Positions 26,997 to 37,543 are shown, counted from the first letter of the stretch. The stretch: 54,891 nucleotides of DNA from Candidatus Altimarinota bacterium (GCA_012031035.1 JAAUUT010000021.1:1-54891); one strand, 5' to 3'. Notes: a model not told the origin generated them from the letters alone. Made by a program: numbers and translations.

Positions 26997-29900
26997 GTGG
27001 TAATAACGAAAAACGGTTCTGATGTAAAAGAAAACAATCTACTCTCGGTATACGAAGAGGCGATCGCTCGTTTGAGCGCCGAAGAAATCTACAACCTCTA
27101 TGCGCATAATTTCGTAGGCGATCGCTCCTTAAAATTAAGAGGATGTCCGCCGTTTCGAGAATCTAAATCGGGAACGAGTTTTACCGTTTTTGGCGACCAA
27201 GGATTTTTTGATGCGGGAGATGGATTTTCTGGGACACCTGCCGATTACATCCACAGTATGAAAGTAGGACGTTGGGAAAGAGCCAAGGGAAGAGATTTTG
27301 TCGAAGCCGTCCGCTCTCTATGCGACCGAGCCGGAATCGATTTTCCAGAACGCACTCTAGCACCAGAGCAAATTGAGAAAGCTGAACGGTGGGAAAGGAG
27401 AAGGGCGCTTATTGGAGCGGCGATGGAATATTGCACTCAAGTTTTGTGGACGGATGCAGGAATTGCCGCGCGTCAATATCTCGTCGAAGAACGAGGACTC
27501 AATGAAGATTGTCTTAAAAATTTACAATTGGGATTTTATCGCCATCGCTCGGATGTCATTGCAGCCTTAAAAGCGAGGGGTTTTAGCCGCGAAGAAATCT
27601 CTGAAAGCGGACTCGGCGCGAAAAAGTGGGAAGGATACATAACCTACCCCTGGCATGACGAGCGCGGTCGTCCTTTAACCATCTACGGGCGCTACTACCA
27701 AAAAACGCCCCCCAACGGTCAACCTAAAACTTTAGCCTTGCCAGGAGTTTCCACAAAGCGATCGCCATTATATTTAGACCGCGCGATCGCCCAAGGACAT
27801 AAAGAACTCATTTTTGTCGAAGGGGTCAACGATGCGGCTCTGCTGCAAGCATTAGGAGAGACAAGGGTAGTATCGGGGGTAGCCGCTAGCTTCAGTAACG
27901 AGCAAATCGATTCGTTAAAACGCCATCGAATCGAAAAAATTTATCATCTCGGCGACCCCGATGGTGGTGGGATTGGGGGAACCCACTCGAACTTGATGCG
28001 CTTGATGAGAGAAGGAATCAGCGTTTACGTGCCGCCGACATTACCCGACTCTTTAGATCCCGATGAATACGTCATCGAGTATGGGATTGATGCGTTTAAG
28101 AAACTTATAGAAGCATCTGAACATGGATTTCGATGGTTTGCCAAACAAATAATCTCAAAACATGGGACGGATACCGATGGGGCGATTCTGAAAATTTGGA
28201 GGGATCGATCGCATTTGCCCGTAGCGTCCCAAACGTCCAATCCCTAGAATTAGAAACTTTTTTCTATGGAGAAATCCGCTATCAATTAGGAGAGTTCGAT
28301 GCAGAAGCTTTTAAGCAAAAGTTAGAAGCGCAAATAAATAAATCGCCATCGTCGGTTTCTGCGTCCCAAAACTTACCTTCCTGGGCAGCTTCAGATTTAT
28401 CAAAATGGCTAGCCGAACGCTACCGACCTCAACTAGCTTGGAATACGCAGTTTGAAGAATGGTATCGCTATGAAGGGACTCATAAAGGGGTTTGGAATCA
28501 AGAACCGAAATATTACGTCTGGCAGTTAATTATTGCCGAATTAGAAACCCTCGCCGACCTCCACCAAGCTCATCACCCAAAAGGGAAACGACCGAGCTTT
28601 TCGCACTCGATGGTGACGGGAATTGAAAACTTGATGAAAGCTCACTTAGCCGTGCGAGTCTGGGATGAAGAAAAAGGACTGCTGCCTTTTGCCAATGGCG
28701 TATTGGATTTGGGAGCGAAAAATTTTTTCGCCCACGCACCAGGTCATAGACTGACCTGGTGCTTGCCCTACGACTATAACCCATTCGTTACGTGCGAACC
28801 GATTCAAAAATGGTTGCTTGAAATGACGAATGGGGACGCGGTAACGATCTCGTTTATCCGCGCACACCTCAATGCGATTCTACTAGGACGCACCGAAATA
28901 CAAACCTTTTTGGAATTGCTTGGGCCGGGGGGGACGGGTAAAGGAACGCTGACTCGATTGGCGACTGCTTTAGTTGGAGATCGCAATACCGTTTCTACCA
29001 CCTTGAGAAATTTGGAAGAGAATCGCTTCGATACCTCCCGTTTGATGGGAGCGAAGCTGGTGATTATTACTGATGCCGATAAGTACGGCGGCGAGGTATC
29101 GGTACTTAAAGCCCTCACGGGTGGGGATAAATTAAGGTTTGAGCAGAAGTTCAAGCAGCCGTTGGATGGGTTTTATCCCGATTGTCGGGTGCTGATTTGT
29201 GCCAATGAAGCTCCCCAGTCTTGCGACTATACAAGCGGGTTGAGTCGCCGCCGCCAAACGCTCTATTTAAACAATAAAATCCCGTTGTCTGAGCAGCGCA
29301 ATCTCTTGAAGTTGGATAGTCAAGGAGTTAGCGGCGAATTAGCTCCTTATTTGAGCGGGTTAGTCAATTGGGTTTTGGCACTCGACGAGCAAGAGGTGGA
29401 GAAAACAATTAAGGAAACTTATTTTTCTCATGGGGCTTTTAATACCTATAAAGCCCAAATTCTTTGCGAAACCAACCCCATCGCTGACTGGTTAGCACAA
29501 TCTTTGGCGTACCGAAGTGGGGAGCGAATTCAGGTCGGGGTAGCGCAGCGAGATAAGCGCTCCGATTCTCCCAACTGGTTCGCTCGCACTTCTGAATGGC
29601 TTTATGCTAACTATGCCGAATACTGTCATAGTAGTGGGGCTAAAGCGGTTAGCGTTCGTCGTTTTGTTAACCTGTTGCACGACCTTTGCGTCAATCAATT
29701 GGGGTTGGAGGTGAGTAAAGGACGCGATCGCAATGGGTCGTATTTCTTGGGATTGAAGATTCGAGAACCCGACGATGATGACCCGTTGTTGATTGGGTCG
29801 GTGACGGATAATTCAGGAGTTGTGATGGAGCGGGTGATGGTTGAAACGCCCAATGGTGATGGATGTGATGGATGTGATGTCATTTTTGAAGAATCTAATA

Positions 29901-30547
29901 ATTTTGTTGAATCGAAAAATGAAAAAATAGAAAGAGCTCTCACTGGGGCAAGCGAAGACCCAGAGGAGATAGTCCATACTAATATCGCTCAAACTATTGT
30001 CGGTGATGGATTACAATCATCCCAAACCGAACCCACACAACCATCACAATCCGTCACACAACCATCACAATCCGTCACACAACCATCACAATCCGTCACA
30101 CCAATAGTACCAGTCGCAATCGTTCTCGCTCAAACAATTACCAGTGATGGATTAGACGTTTCCGACGAGTTGAGAGTAGGAGAAATGGTACATGATGTTA
30201 TCAGTGGTTGGGGCGGCTCGGTTGAAGCTCTCGATGGAGATTGGGTGATTTTCACTTGTCGAGAACGGGGACGAGTAAAACAACATCGAGATTTAATCAA
30301 AAAAGGAACTTTATCTATCCCCTTCCACAACAAGATTAATCTTCCCAACAAGGGCGAGTCTCAACCAACCAAGACACAACTCGCCTCTGATTTCAGCTTG
30401 GGGCAACTTGTATGGACTAGAGTTACTGGCTCTCTAGAATTAGCCGCAGTCGTTGAGATCGCTGATGGTGAAGTAACGGTTCTGGTTCGCGATCGCCAAT
30501 ATCCTATCGCCCGATTCGATAGTTATTGGATTAGTCCGGCCGATTGA
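26997..30547 (+). CDS. Plasmid-type primase-helicase, one frameshift
   Basis: A single ~1180-residue protein when the frames are joined at the G run 28179-28182: one more G turns the first frame's TDTDG into the second frame's DSENLEGSIAFARSV. The N-terminal part has a CHC2-like start and a Toprim primase region (ELIFVEGVNDAALL, HLGDPDGGGIGG). The second part is a D5/DUF5906-type helicase: LGPGGTGKGTLTRLATALVG (Walker A) and LVIITDADKYGG (Walker B). A Gln/Ser/Thr-rich linker with three 21-bp repeats follows, then two SH3-like segments. It starts with GTG. This is typical of replication proteins of cyanobacterial plasmids or integrated elements. Confidence 0.87.
30038..30100 (+). repeat. Three tandem 21-bp repeats in the primase-helicase gene
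   Basis: The unit CAACCATCACAATCCGTCACA (minus its last base to stay short) occurs at 30038, 30059 and 30080 without a mismatch. It codes QPSQSVT three times in a flexible linker between the helicase and the SH3-like tail. Confidence 0.85.
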
Positions 30548-30558
30548 GGAGACGAGAA

Positions 30559-31413
30559 GTGAACGCAAAAAAGCGTAAAAAATCCAAAACTCATTCAGAT
30601 GCAATTGGAGCCAAGAAAGTTGCTGCTTTAGTCGTGGATTTTGAAGAACTTAGCCCCTCTGAAGAAAGCGAGCGGCTACATCTCGAACGGCTGGTAGAGA
30701 GAAGTTTTTATACGGCGGGGAAAGCTTTACAAAGGCTTCGCGATCTGCGATTGTATCGTAATACTCACAGAAGTTTCGACGCTTATGTTAAAGAACGATT
30801 TGGCTATGGGAAAAATAATGCCAATATGAAAATTTTAGCTAGTAGCGTTGTTGACGAACTTGAAAAAGTGACCACCAATGGTGGTCTAATTCTCCCAACT
30901 TCAGAACGCCAAGTGCGCCCTCTGACGGTCTTGGAGCCAGAACAACAACGAATGGCGTGGAGAGAAGCCGTAGAGCTTGCTGGTGGGGGAGTTCCACCCT
31001 CTAGAGTTGTTAAAGATATCGTTCAACGTATACGAGAACGATCGCCAGTTCCTAACCCATTTAGAGTTGGTGAAGTTTGCCAAATAATAGTGAAAGATAA
31101 CCCAGAACTCAGAGGAAAAGGAGGATGTTGGTGTATCGTTAGATCGGTAGACAATTTTTCATGTACTGTCGATACCTTTGACAGCGAATACAACCTGCGA
31201 CCCGAACATCTCAAGTCAAGAGAATTTACAGATTTTGAATGCGATCGCATGAAAGAGCTTGGGGCAAGGATGAACGATTTATTTGAGAAGGAGGAATTGG
31301 AAGAAGTAGCATTGGGAATTCTCAACAAATTAGCTAGAATCGAGCGGTCTTATCTAACCGACTTGGAAGAGAAGCTACTTGTTTTGTTAGAAAAACAATA
31401 CAAACTTCGTTGA
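30559..31413 (+). CDS. Plasmid-type DNA-binding-like protein
   Basis: 284 residues from the GTG at 30559, which follows GAGGAG by about six bases; it starts 11 bp after the primase-helicase stop. Lys-rich N-terminus, then a helical region (SFYTAGKALQRLRDLRLY ... SFDAYVKERFGYGKNNANM) like that of DUF3102/ParB-type cyanobacterial plasmid proteins, then an SH3-like part (FRVGEVCQIIVKDNPELRGK). Likely binds DNA and acts with the primase in replication or partition; this is inference. Confidence 0.65.
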   Translation: MNAKKRKKSKTHSDAIGAKKVAALVVDFEELSPSEESERLHLERLVERSFYTAGKALQRLRDLRLYRNTHRSFDAYVKERFGYGKNNANMKILASSVVDELEKVTTNGGLILPTSERQVRPLTVLEPEQQRMAWREAVELAGGGVPPSRVVKDIVQRIRERSPVPNPFRVGEVCQIIVKDNPELRGKGGCWCIVRSVDNFSCTVDTFDSEYNLRPEHLKSREFTDFECDRMKELGARMNDLFEKEELEEVALGILNKLARIERSYLTDLEEKLLVLLEKQYKLR

Positions 31414-31744
31414 ACGAAGTGTTTCCATATTGACTTCTTAAGCTAGAAAATGAGTATCATCTAAAACCTGAAGAGCTTGAATCTTTTTAGGAGGTATAAT
31501 TAATTAGAAAGATTGCCAAAAAGATTTTTAAGAATTAGCTGCCAAAAATTGATGACTAGGAAGGAAGAATGGTTAGTTTATCTAAGTCAACCTCCTTGGA
31601 GGGAAACTCTGTAATTCTTGGACAATGGGAACTATTGACCTGCCTTGCCCAACCTGGTACAAGCCTCCCCAATAAGAGGGGAAAAGTTTTTGGGGAGAGT
31701 CCAAGCTCCCTTCAAAAACCAGCATAAAAGCCCTCTGCCTTCAA
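31414..31744. other. Structured leader region with a possible small ORF
   Basis: A possible 52-codon ORF runs 31569-31727 (MVSLSKSTSLEGN...), with AGGAAGGA five bases before its ATG. There is a perfect 8-bp inverted repeat CTCCCCAA/TTGGGGAG near 31667-31697 with CCCC/GGGG inside it. ACCTCCTTGGAGGG near 31589-31603 is another small hairpin. I see no other gene. Confidence 0.45.
31569..31727 (+). CDS. Possible small ORF before the HTH-like gene
   Basis: 52 codons, MVSLSKSTSLEGNSVILGQW and onward, with a good ribosome binding site (AGGAAGGA). Part of it is overlapped by the hairpin at 31667-31697. No family recognised; coding is uncertain. Confidence 0.3.
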   Translation: MVSLSKSTSLEGNSVILGQWELLTCLAQPGTSLPNKRGKVFGESPSSLQKPA

Positions 31745-32336
31745 TTGACCGATACCCAATGGGGCGCAATGGCTTGTTTTCTTCGCTATCAAGGGGAGTT
31801 TAAATCCGAACTCTTGAGACAAGATTTATTACAGTTAATGGAGAGAGACTATGTTTATGGTTATTTAAGAAATACTTACTTAAATAGTTGGGACTGGTGG
31901 GATCTCAAACAAGCAATGGATTTTTGTTTAGCCGTTAAAGGAGTCTCTCGTCAAAGAAGTATTTGATTTATTATCTGAGGTTTGGTCAAAAATCCGCATT
32001 TTTCTACACAGCCCAAGCGAAGTCGTTCCTCTGTTAATGTTGTACGATTATCGATTACGTTCCTGGGGAAAATATCGGTATTCAGTCAAAGAATTTGCCC
32101 AGCTTGCGACAGAAGTTTTTGGGATTCCCGTATCGGCTCCCGATGTGATTGAGTGCTTCAAACGCAACAAGATTCGTTATCGCTCCATAGGTCGAGACTA
32201 CGAGTTCTCTGCACGAAAACACTTTTTTCGAGATTATCAAGCCTATTTGTCTTGTTTAAAAAATGAATCGACCAAAAATTTCGCTCCGCATAGAGCGAAC
32301 GCAACGAATGATGGATGCGTTGTTAAAAAAAGGTAA
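31745..32336 (+). CDS. Unknown plasmid-type protein, frameshifted
   Basis: Two frames join into a ~196-residue protein. The first (TTG at 31745, or ATG at 31769) gives TDTQWGAMACFLRYQGEFKS ... MDFCLAVKGVS. The second, open from about 31950, gives VKEVFDLLSEVWSKIRIFLH and later WGKYRYSVKEFAQLATEVFG and PVSAPDVIECFKRNKIRYRS. The shift is +1 near 31946-31952. The last part looks like a winged-helix or plasmid DNA-binding protein. No named family. Its end overlaps the next gene. Confidence 0.5.
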
Positions 32337-32644
32337 TGGTTTATGTATTTGTGCCTCATGCAGAGGTTTATTTGTGTTTACTCGACAATCAATTAACAGT
32401 GGCGCAAATTGCCCGACGGTTGCATCGAAAAGTCGAATCGATAATTGGGGAGGAGACGAGCGCTAATTCTTCCCGAACACCTGGATTGCACCCAGGGGCG
32501 ATTTCAATTAACAACAATTTTGACGAGCCACTGCCAGATGATTTCTGGAGCGATGACTCTTCGAGTTGGCATCCCGAAGCCGCGTTCGCTATTCGTGCGC
32601 TTTGCGCATTCGCTACTGAAAAATTCACCAAAAAATTCCGATGA
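32263..32644 (+). CDS. Unknown protein, frameshifted in a run of seven A
   Basis: The frame from ATG 32263 reads MNRPKISLRIERTQRMMDAL, then shifts at the A run 32325-32331. With six A it continues LLKKVMVYVFVPHAEVYLCL and TVAQIARRLHRKVESIIG, an HTH-like segment, to a stop shared with the next start (ATGA overlap). The acidic Trp/Ser-rich tail has FWSDDSSSWHPE. About 126 residues in total. Function unknown; possible small DNA-binding protein. Confidence 0.5.
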
Positions 32645-33321
32645 ATAAACCCACGAAGTCTCAAATTATCTTCCACCAAATCATGCTGGTTAGCATTACC
32701 GTAGGTACGCTTTTAGCTGGGATACTCATGTTTTTTGTAGGAGATACAGTCGCGCCGACTTACAAATGCGCTCGCCCGATTCCCCTCAATCTGTGTAATT
32801 GGGTGCATAATCATGCAAGTGCGATTTTTAAAACGTTAGGCGCTATTTCGATGACTTTTGGGCTAATAGCTGTCGTGGAGGCCTACTTTTTTTGGCAAGC
32901 AATGACTCATTACCCTTACCCATCTGCCGAACCAATCATAGATAGTAAGCCTAAAAACGAGATCGGAGGCGAGTATTTTGTTCGTATTAATCGGGGGGAT
33001 TACATAGAGCCAGGTGAAAAAGTTGTATTTAAGAGAAAGCCAACGTTGGGCGAACAAACAATACTACCAAGTACGGGCGAACGAGTCGAAGTCTGCTCGA
33101 TAAATGGAAATATTGTGGTTAAACCAATTTCCAACTATCTCCTTCTTCAAGGAGAACTATTTAATAGACAATTGCCGGAGTTGTTGTCTAAATACAAGGG
33201 AATGTACGTCTTTTTTGAAGATGGACAAGTCAAGGATTCAGATTTTGACGAGATTGCTTTAATGCACAGAGTGTTACCAAAAGAAGGTTTTCGAGTTATT
33301 TTTGTGGAGAAAGTTGTGTGA
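32641..33321 (+). CDS. Two-segment membrane protein of unknown function
   Basis: 226 residues, overlapping the preceding stop (ATGA). Two membrane segments near 15-35 and 60-85, then a mostly soluble C-terminal domain of ~130 residues with Lys/Glu-rich strands (EYFVRINRGDYIEPGEKVVF). No family recognised. It is in a same-strand series of unknown genes and overlaps the next start. Confidence 0.6.
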   Translation: MNKPTKSQIIFHQIMLVSITVGTLLAGILMFFVGDTVAPTYKCARPIPLNLCNWVHNHASAIFKTLGAISMTFGLIAVVEAYFFWQAMTHYPYPSAEPIIDSKPKNEIGGEYFVRINRGDYIEPGEKVVFKRKPTLGEQTILPSTGERVEVCSINGNIVVKPISNYLLLQGELFNRQLPELLSKYKGMYVFFEDGQVKDSDFDEIALMHRVLPKEGFRVIFVEKVV

Positions 33322-33689
33322 AGTTACTTTTTAATGATGTTAGTATTGCTGCTGCAATTGCCCAATATCTACAAGGAGATTGGGACGAGTTCAACGCCGT
33401 GCTTCTCGACGACCCAATCGATGAGGCTGCCCTGCGACGAGCGCTCGTTAAGGTCGAATTGAATTTGGAAGAGGCGATCGAATATTGTCGAGAAGGAGAA
33501 TTTTGTTCTCTTTTTGCACAAAAAATCATCGGCCCAATCCCAATTTTTGGTTACTCAAATAGCAAGCAATTAATTTCTGCATACGGTTCTGAAGAATTTG
33601 TACGCGCCATCCTATCCACTTGTGCTACTAGAGTAATTTTCAATCCGCAAGAGCTAGCGAGTGCAGAAGAGTTTGTCGAGCGATTATAA
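33318..33689 (+). CDS. Unknown protein with the LFN / GDWD / CxxGEFC module
   Basis: 123 residues from a GTG overlapping the preceding stop. N-terminal LLFNDVSIAAAIAQYLQGDW is followed by DEFNAVLLDD, and YCREGEFC ends the module near residue 63. The same module occurs in the proteins at 33731 and (diverged) 42947, and its last part in that at 35359. The two cysteines in CxxGEFC could bind metal or form a redox pair. I know no family with this pattern. Confidence 0.6.
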   Translation: MKLLFNDVSIAAAIAQYLQGDWDEFNAVLLDDPIDEAALRRALVKVELNLEEAIEYCREGEFCSLFAQKIIGPIPIFGYSNSKQLISAYGSEEFVRAILSTCATRVIFNPQELASAEEFVERL

Positions 33690-33730
33690 ACTTTTGAAAA
33701 CCCATTAAATCAATCAAAATAAACATAAAA

Positions 33731-34324
33731 ATGAACGATTTCGCCTCAAATTCGTTATTATTTAATACGTCTCAAGCTGCCTATGCGATCGCTTACACCT
33801 TAGAGGGAGAATGGGATGGTTGCAACGGCGTAGTTCTGAGTAGCGAAATAGATGAAAACGTAATAGAAGTAGCGATCGCTTTGGTTGCGCAGGATCTCAA
33901 AGAAAAAATCAAATCATGCCCTTTAGGTGAGTATTGTACTTTACTTTTCCCAACATTAACAATGGGAAAAGTTTTGAGCGAATCTCAACAATGGTTTTTT
34001 GACATACGCGAGAACTGCCGGAATCAGGGATCTTCTACTGACGTTCCCTTTGAAAACAATCCCCAAGTCATTCGTTTATTAACTGAATTAGAACCAGAAT
34101 CACTTTTGTTGAATACTTACGAGTATCGTCTTTCTCCTGAAATAGAAGCAGCTTTTTGGAGAATAGCTTGGCAAGGGAGGAAGTACGGGATAAGGACAAT
34201 CAAAGTAGAAACCAGACAACAAGGATTGGCTTTGTCTCATGCAATATGCGATCGGCTCTGCCGCTGCCCCCAGGGCAATCGCTGTAAAATTGTAGACTTG
34301 TTCGATTACCAAACGCCAAATTAA
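33731..34324 (+). CDS. Unknown two-part protein of the same module family
   Basis: 197 residues. The first part repeats the module: LLFNTSQAAYAIAYTLEGEW DGCNGVV ... SCPLGEYC. The second part has NNPQVIRLLTELEPESLLLN, then TYEYRLSPEIEAAFWRIAWQ and ends near CRCPQGNRCKIVDL, a second CxxGxxC. The protein at 42947 (opposite strand, 9 kb away) lines up with it along almost its whole length. Function unknown. Confidence 0.6.
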   Translation: MNDFASNSLLFNTSQAAYAIAYTLEGEWDGCNGVVLSSEIDENVIEVAIALVAQDLKEKIKSCPLGEYCTLLFPTLTMGKVLSESQQWFFDIRENCRNQGSSTDVPFENNPQVIRLLTELEPESLLLNTYEYRLSPEIEAAFWRIAWQGRKYGIRTIKVETRQQGLALSHAICDRLCRCPQGNRCKIVDLFDYQTPN

Positions 34325-34424
34325 AGCTAGGTAACTATCTTGCGATGCTAATTAAAAATGAAGAAGCAAGCGGAGGACGCATTCATAGCAGGTAAAGAAT
34401 AAAACAATTTTTTGGAGCTAAAAA

Positions 34425-34658
34425 ATGTTTAACGAATCTCGTTTTTCGACTGGTCGAACGCTATTTATGTTCTTAGTAGGTCTTGCCTTGGGAACCTTAA
34501 CGGTGAATGGAATTATCTCCCCTTATCTCACAGAACTAGTGGGCGATCTCCCAAAGGGAAAGATAATTGCCTCTTTCCCTTTGCTATTCGCGCTTGTTGA
34601 TGTTTGGCTGCAAAGACGGGGACTGCAAGAAGAGGAAAAAATCCATGCGATCGCATAG
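34425..34658 (+). CDS. Small membrane protein
   Basis: 77 residues with two hydrophobic segments (TLFMFLVGLALGTLTVNGII and IIASFPLLFALVDVWL). A TTTTGGAGC ribosome binding site lies about ten bases upstream. An acidic continuation is visible past the stop but is broken by two in-frame stops. Not recognised. Confidence 0.5.
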   Translation: MFNESRFSTGRTLFMFLVGLALGTLTVNGIISPYLTELVGDLPKGKIIASFPLLFALVDVWLQRRGLQEEEKIHAIA

Positions 34659-34808
34659 ATCGCTTAGAACAATGGAGCAGCGATCGCTTCTGATAAGCGA
34701 GAAGAGTTAGAAGAAGTCGATAGCGAGTCGGAATAATCAAGCTTATTTGTCGGTTGCGATCGTTGCGATCGCAAAAAACATCAAGGCAATTTTGGAGCAA
34801 GAATTAAG

Positions 34809-35243
34809 ATGTCAGAAAATTTTAGGTCAATTACCACTTGGCTTGCAGAAGATTGGGAAGTTTCGGTGATTATTGATGGTTTTGCCTCAGTTCAAGCAGC
34901 TGCTAAGTTTGGATATTTCGTTCGTTCTCTGGTTCGAGAAGGAGAAAACTTATTTTTAATTGATGGCGATGGCGAACGCATTCAATTGAACGATTCTCAG
35001 ATTTGCGTGTACGAGCGAAAACCGGAATCCTATCGTAAAACAATGATTAGCGATGAGGATTTTGTCGAGAGAAACGTTCCTATTTTCTTATTTTCAGAGA
35101 TAGAGGGATTAAACGGAACCTTTGGGTCGCTTTCTTATGGAGTGCTAGATGAAGATTCAAAACCTGTCAAGTTTGATTCCAAATCTTTCTCCAAACCCGC
35201 TTCCCTATTTCCCTCGTCGGCTCGCCCCCGCATAACGAACTAG
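34809..35243 (+). CDS. Unknown soluble protein
   Basis: 144 residues starting MSENFRSITTWLAEDWEVSV. Mixed alpha/beta pattern (VIIDGFASVQAAAKFGYFVR, FLIDGDGERIQLND), no cysteine motif, no membrane segment. TTTTGGAGC precedes the start as for the gene at 34425. Not recognised. Confidence 0.5.
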   Translation: MSENFRSITTWLAEDWEVSVIIDGFASVQAAAKFGYFVRSLVREGENLFLIDGDGERIQLNDSQICVYERKPESYRKTMISDEDFVERNVPIFLFSEIEGLNGTFGSLSYGVLDEDSKPVKFDSKSFSKPASLFPSSARPRITN

Positions 35244-35358
35244 TCAAATTCATAGCACCTATGCCGAGCGCACATTTGTAGACAATTCTTTGACAACTCC
35301 CGTCATGCTCATCTGTTAAAGATTGTAGTGAGGGATTCTTCGATCGAGATTTTCATTC

Positions 35359-36168
35359 ATGAAATTAGAAAAAAATATAGCGGCATTATTTATATCTGCT
35401 TATCTATTAGCAACGGATTTATCGATTGTAATAATCTTACTGAGATTCCTAAGTATTATTTACCAATCAGCTTGGGGAAATCCTTCTTGGCTACTGATTT
35501 TGGAACCGATTGCATTATTGATATTCTTTTTTTATTTAGTAAGCGATATTCTCGCCAGAGTTTTAGGTCAAAAAAGCTGGAAGTTATCTTTCCTTCTCCA
35601 ACTAACTTATAAAATATTGGAATTAACTAGCACAATCGGGGGATATCCGTTCAGGAAGCTTAAAACCTTCTGTGTTAGGCGAAGTATTTATTATGTCACT
35701 CTTAAACCGCTAATAAAAAAAGATTGGTGCAACGAAAAATTGGTTTTTGAATTAGCTCAAGCCATTTGGAGTTATCGCGTTGCCTACCAAATGTCTTCTC
35801 GATGTCCCATATTTCCCTCATTTTATGCAGACGATTTTTTAAGAACGATTATCAAACACTTTATGATTATTGCCTCTCGAAGCTTTTACTTTGAGCAAGT
35901 CCTGTCCTATTTTGCAGATTGGAAAATTTCTTTTTTGGAAATGGCATTGATTAGCGAATGGGCAAGAGAAAAACCATTGCTTTTTGAGAGCGTCTGGGCT
36001 GCACGAGAAGTTGCAAACATCCTTCAGAATTATGTAATTCGGGACAAATGTAACTCCCTAAAAATCATTCACTACGATCCGATCGCACTTGAAACAGCCA
36101 TCGAGCTATGTGCATCTCGGTTTTGTCGCCAAGGTGAGTTTTGTTTAATTGACGATCGCCCTGTTTAA
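35359..36168 (+). CDS. Membrane protein ending in a CxxGEFC motif
   Basis: 269 residues. Two hydrophobic segments near 8-35 and 45-70, and a soluble C-terminal domain. The last ~35 residues end RFCRQGEFCLIDD, the CxxGEFC tail of the neighbouring small proteins, preceded by DPIALETAIELCA that resembles their helix. So this may be a membrane-bound relative of the module family. Function unknown. Confidence 0.55.
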   Translation: MKLEKNIAALFISAYLLATDLSIVIILLRFLSIIYQSAWGNPSWLLILEPIALLIFFFYLVSDILARVLGQKSWKLSFLLQLTYKILELTSTIGGYPFRKLKTFCVRRSIYYVTLKPLIKKDWCNEKLVFELAQAIWSYRVAYQMSSRCPIFPSFYADDFLRTIIKHFMIIASRSFYFEQVLSYFADWKISFLEMALISEWAREKPLLFESVWAAREVANILQNYVIRDKCNSLKIIHYDPIALETAIELCASRFCRQGEFCLIDDRPV

Positions 36169-36214
36169 AGTAGCGATCTAACATCAAGAATTTTTGGCGA
36201 CCTCACTCACTAAA

Positions 36215-36550
36215 TCAAGAGTAGCGATCGCGATATTCGTACCAAAAGTCATCATAAAAAGAATCCCTGAAAAGCTCTCGGTCGCCTTTGTCAAGAGCTT
36301 GCCATTCGGATGACTCCTCGACTTTAGCATTGATAAATTTTTTAAATCTACGGAGTCTGAGCCAAGCAGGGAATGCTGTAAATAAGGATACGAGCAATCC
36401 AATCGCGCAAAAGGGCAATAATAAGCCAGACAGCCAACTAAGCCACTTTAATATGACTGCCATGAAATACAAGTCGATAAAACCTAACAACTCGGTAGAT
36501 GAAGCTGGCGCAACCGCAGAAATCACCTTAGCTGCTGCTGAAATCCACAC
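36215..36550 (-). CDS. Small membrane protein with a charged tail
   Basis: 111 residues; two hydrophobic segments (FIDLYFMAVILKWLSWLSGL and LPFCAIGLLVSLFTAFPAWL) and then a Lys/Glu/Asp-rich tail (DKGDRELFRDSFYDDFWYEY). It is the first of a series of - strand genes. Not recognised. Confidence 0.45.
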   Translation of the reverse strand: MWISAAAKVISAVAPASSTELLGFIDLYFMAVILKWLSWLSGLLLPFCAIGLLVSLFTAFPAWLRLRRFKKFINAKVEESSEWQALDKGDRELFRDSFYDDFWYEYRDRYS

Positions 36551-36733
36551 GGCAACGGCGGAGCGTAATCGTTTTTGACAGTTTGTGCCATTGGCAAGGC
36601 TGGGCTGGATGTGCTGATTCTTGGGGGCGAAGAAGCGATCGCGATGTAAAAACTGTTGTTAGTTGTCTGTTGAGCTTGGGATACTGTTGTTGTTCCAATC
36701 TATAAGCTAAAAGCACAAATTAAAGAGCTAGAA

Positions 36734-37543
36734 TTAATCTCTAATCACAACGGTCATTATTACTGTGCGGCCAATTAAAAACAAACTAACGAGCGCTAAA
36801 AGTAGAGAGATAATCGCAATTGGCATTGAGAAAGAGGGGAATAACAATGCCTCGGCTGTCGATTTTTGAATCATGGCGCGAAAATAGTTGATTCTTCCAA
36901 GCGAAACGACGAAAGATGTTAAAGAAAATCCCATCACCAACCCAAGTTTGGCGCTTGTAGCTATGGGATTTTTAAATAATAACGGTTCGGGCTTTCCATC
37001 AATTATTAAAGCCAGAATAAAGCCAATCAAAAGGGGGAGACATCTTAACAACAAATCATCTAAAGTATTAGCTTCTAAAGAACTTAACGATATACATAGC
37101 GACAACAAAGACAAAAATATTCCTAACATTTCACCGCTCTCAAAAGCGATTGGTGGTGGAGTTAGAGCTTCTTGATGCAGCTTCTCAATTGACCAATCGG
37201 GGGTAGTTTCTGGAAATACTTGTCTTTTCCCAGTCGGTGACACGATCGACCAAAATATCGCACCCGCTTGTTCGATCTTTTGATTGACCTCATCTAAATT
37301 AAATTCAGCGTTTGGTTGCTGTTCTAATTTAATAACGGGAAGGTTTTTAACCATTTTTCCCTTAATTAATGCGGCGATTTTTTGAGACACTTGTAATCGA
37401 TTTTGATTTCCGACATCAAGAATGTTTATTTGATAGAACATATTAATTCTTCTTTTCGAGCAACATAGCCGATCGCGTAACAATGGATTTGATAATAGCC
37501 ATTCTAGGTTTTGTACAAATTCTAGATCTCCTGACATCGCCAA
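36734..37543 (-). CDS. Membrane protein of unknown function
   Basis: 269 residues from the first start; a later ATG at 37441 (MFYQINILDVG) would give about 235. The N-terminal half is soluble, with alpha/beta pattern and a WSIEKLHQEALTPPP segment. The C-terminal half has about four hydrophobic segments (GEMLGIFLSLLSLCISLSSL and later ones). Downstream of, and close to, the small gene at 37550. Function unknown. Confidence 0.5.
   Translation of the reverse strand: MAMSGDLEFVQNLEWLLSNPLLRDRLCCSKRRINMFYQINILDVGNQNRLQVSQKIAALIKGKMVKNLPVIKLEQQPNAEFNLDEVNQKIEQAGAIFWSIVSPTGKRQVFPETTPDWSIEKLHQEALTPPPIAFESGEMLGIFLSLLSLCISLSSLEANTLDDLLLRCLPLLIGFILALIIDGKPEPLLFKNPIATSAKLGLVMGFSLTSFVVSLGRINYFRAMIQKSTAEALLFPSFSMPIAIISLLLALVSLFLIGRTVIMTVVIRD

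Noticed and set aside
30038..30100. Three perfect short repeats, CRISPR-like at first sight
   Set aside because: They are directly adjacent without spacers and are in frame inside the primase-helicase gene.
34659..34735. Continuation of the 34425 protein past its stop (acidic tail)
   Set aside because: Two in-frame stops would have to be read through or be errors; the evidence is too thin.
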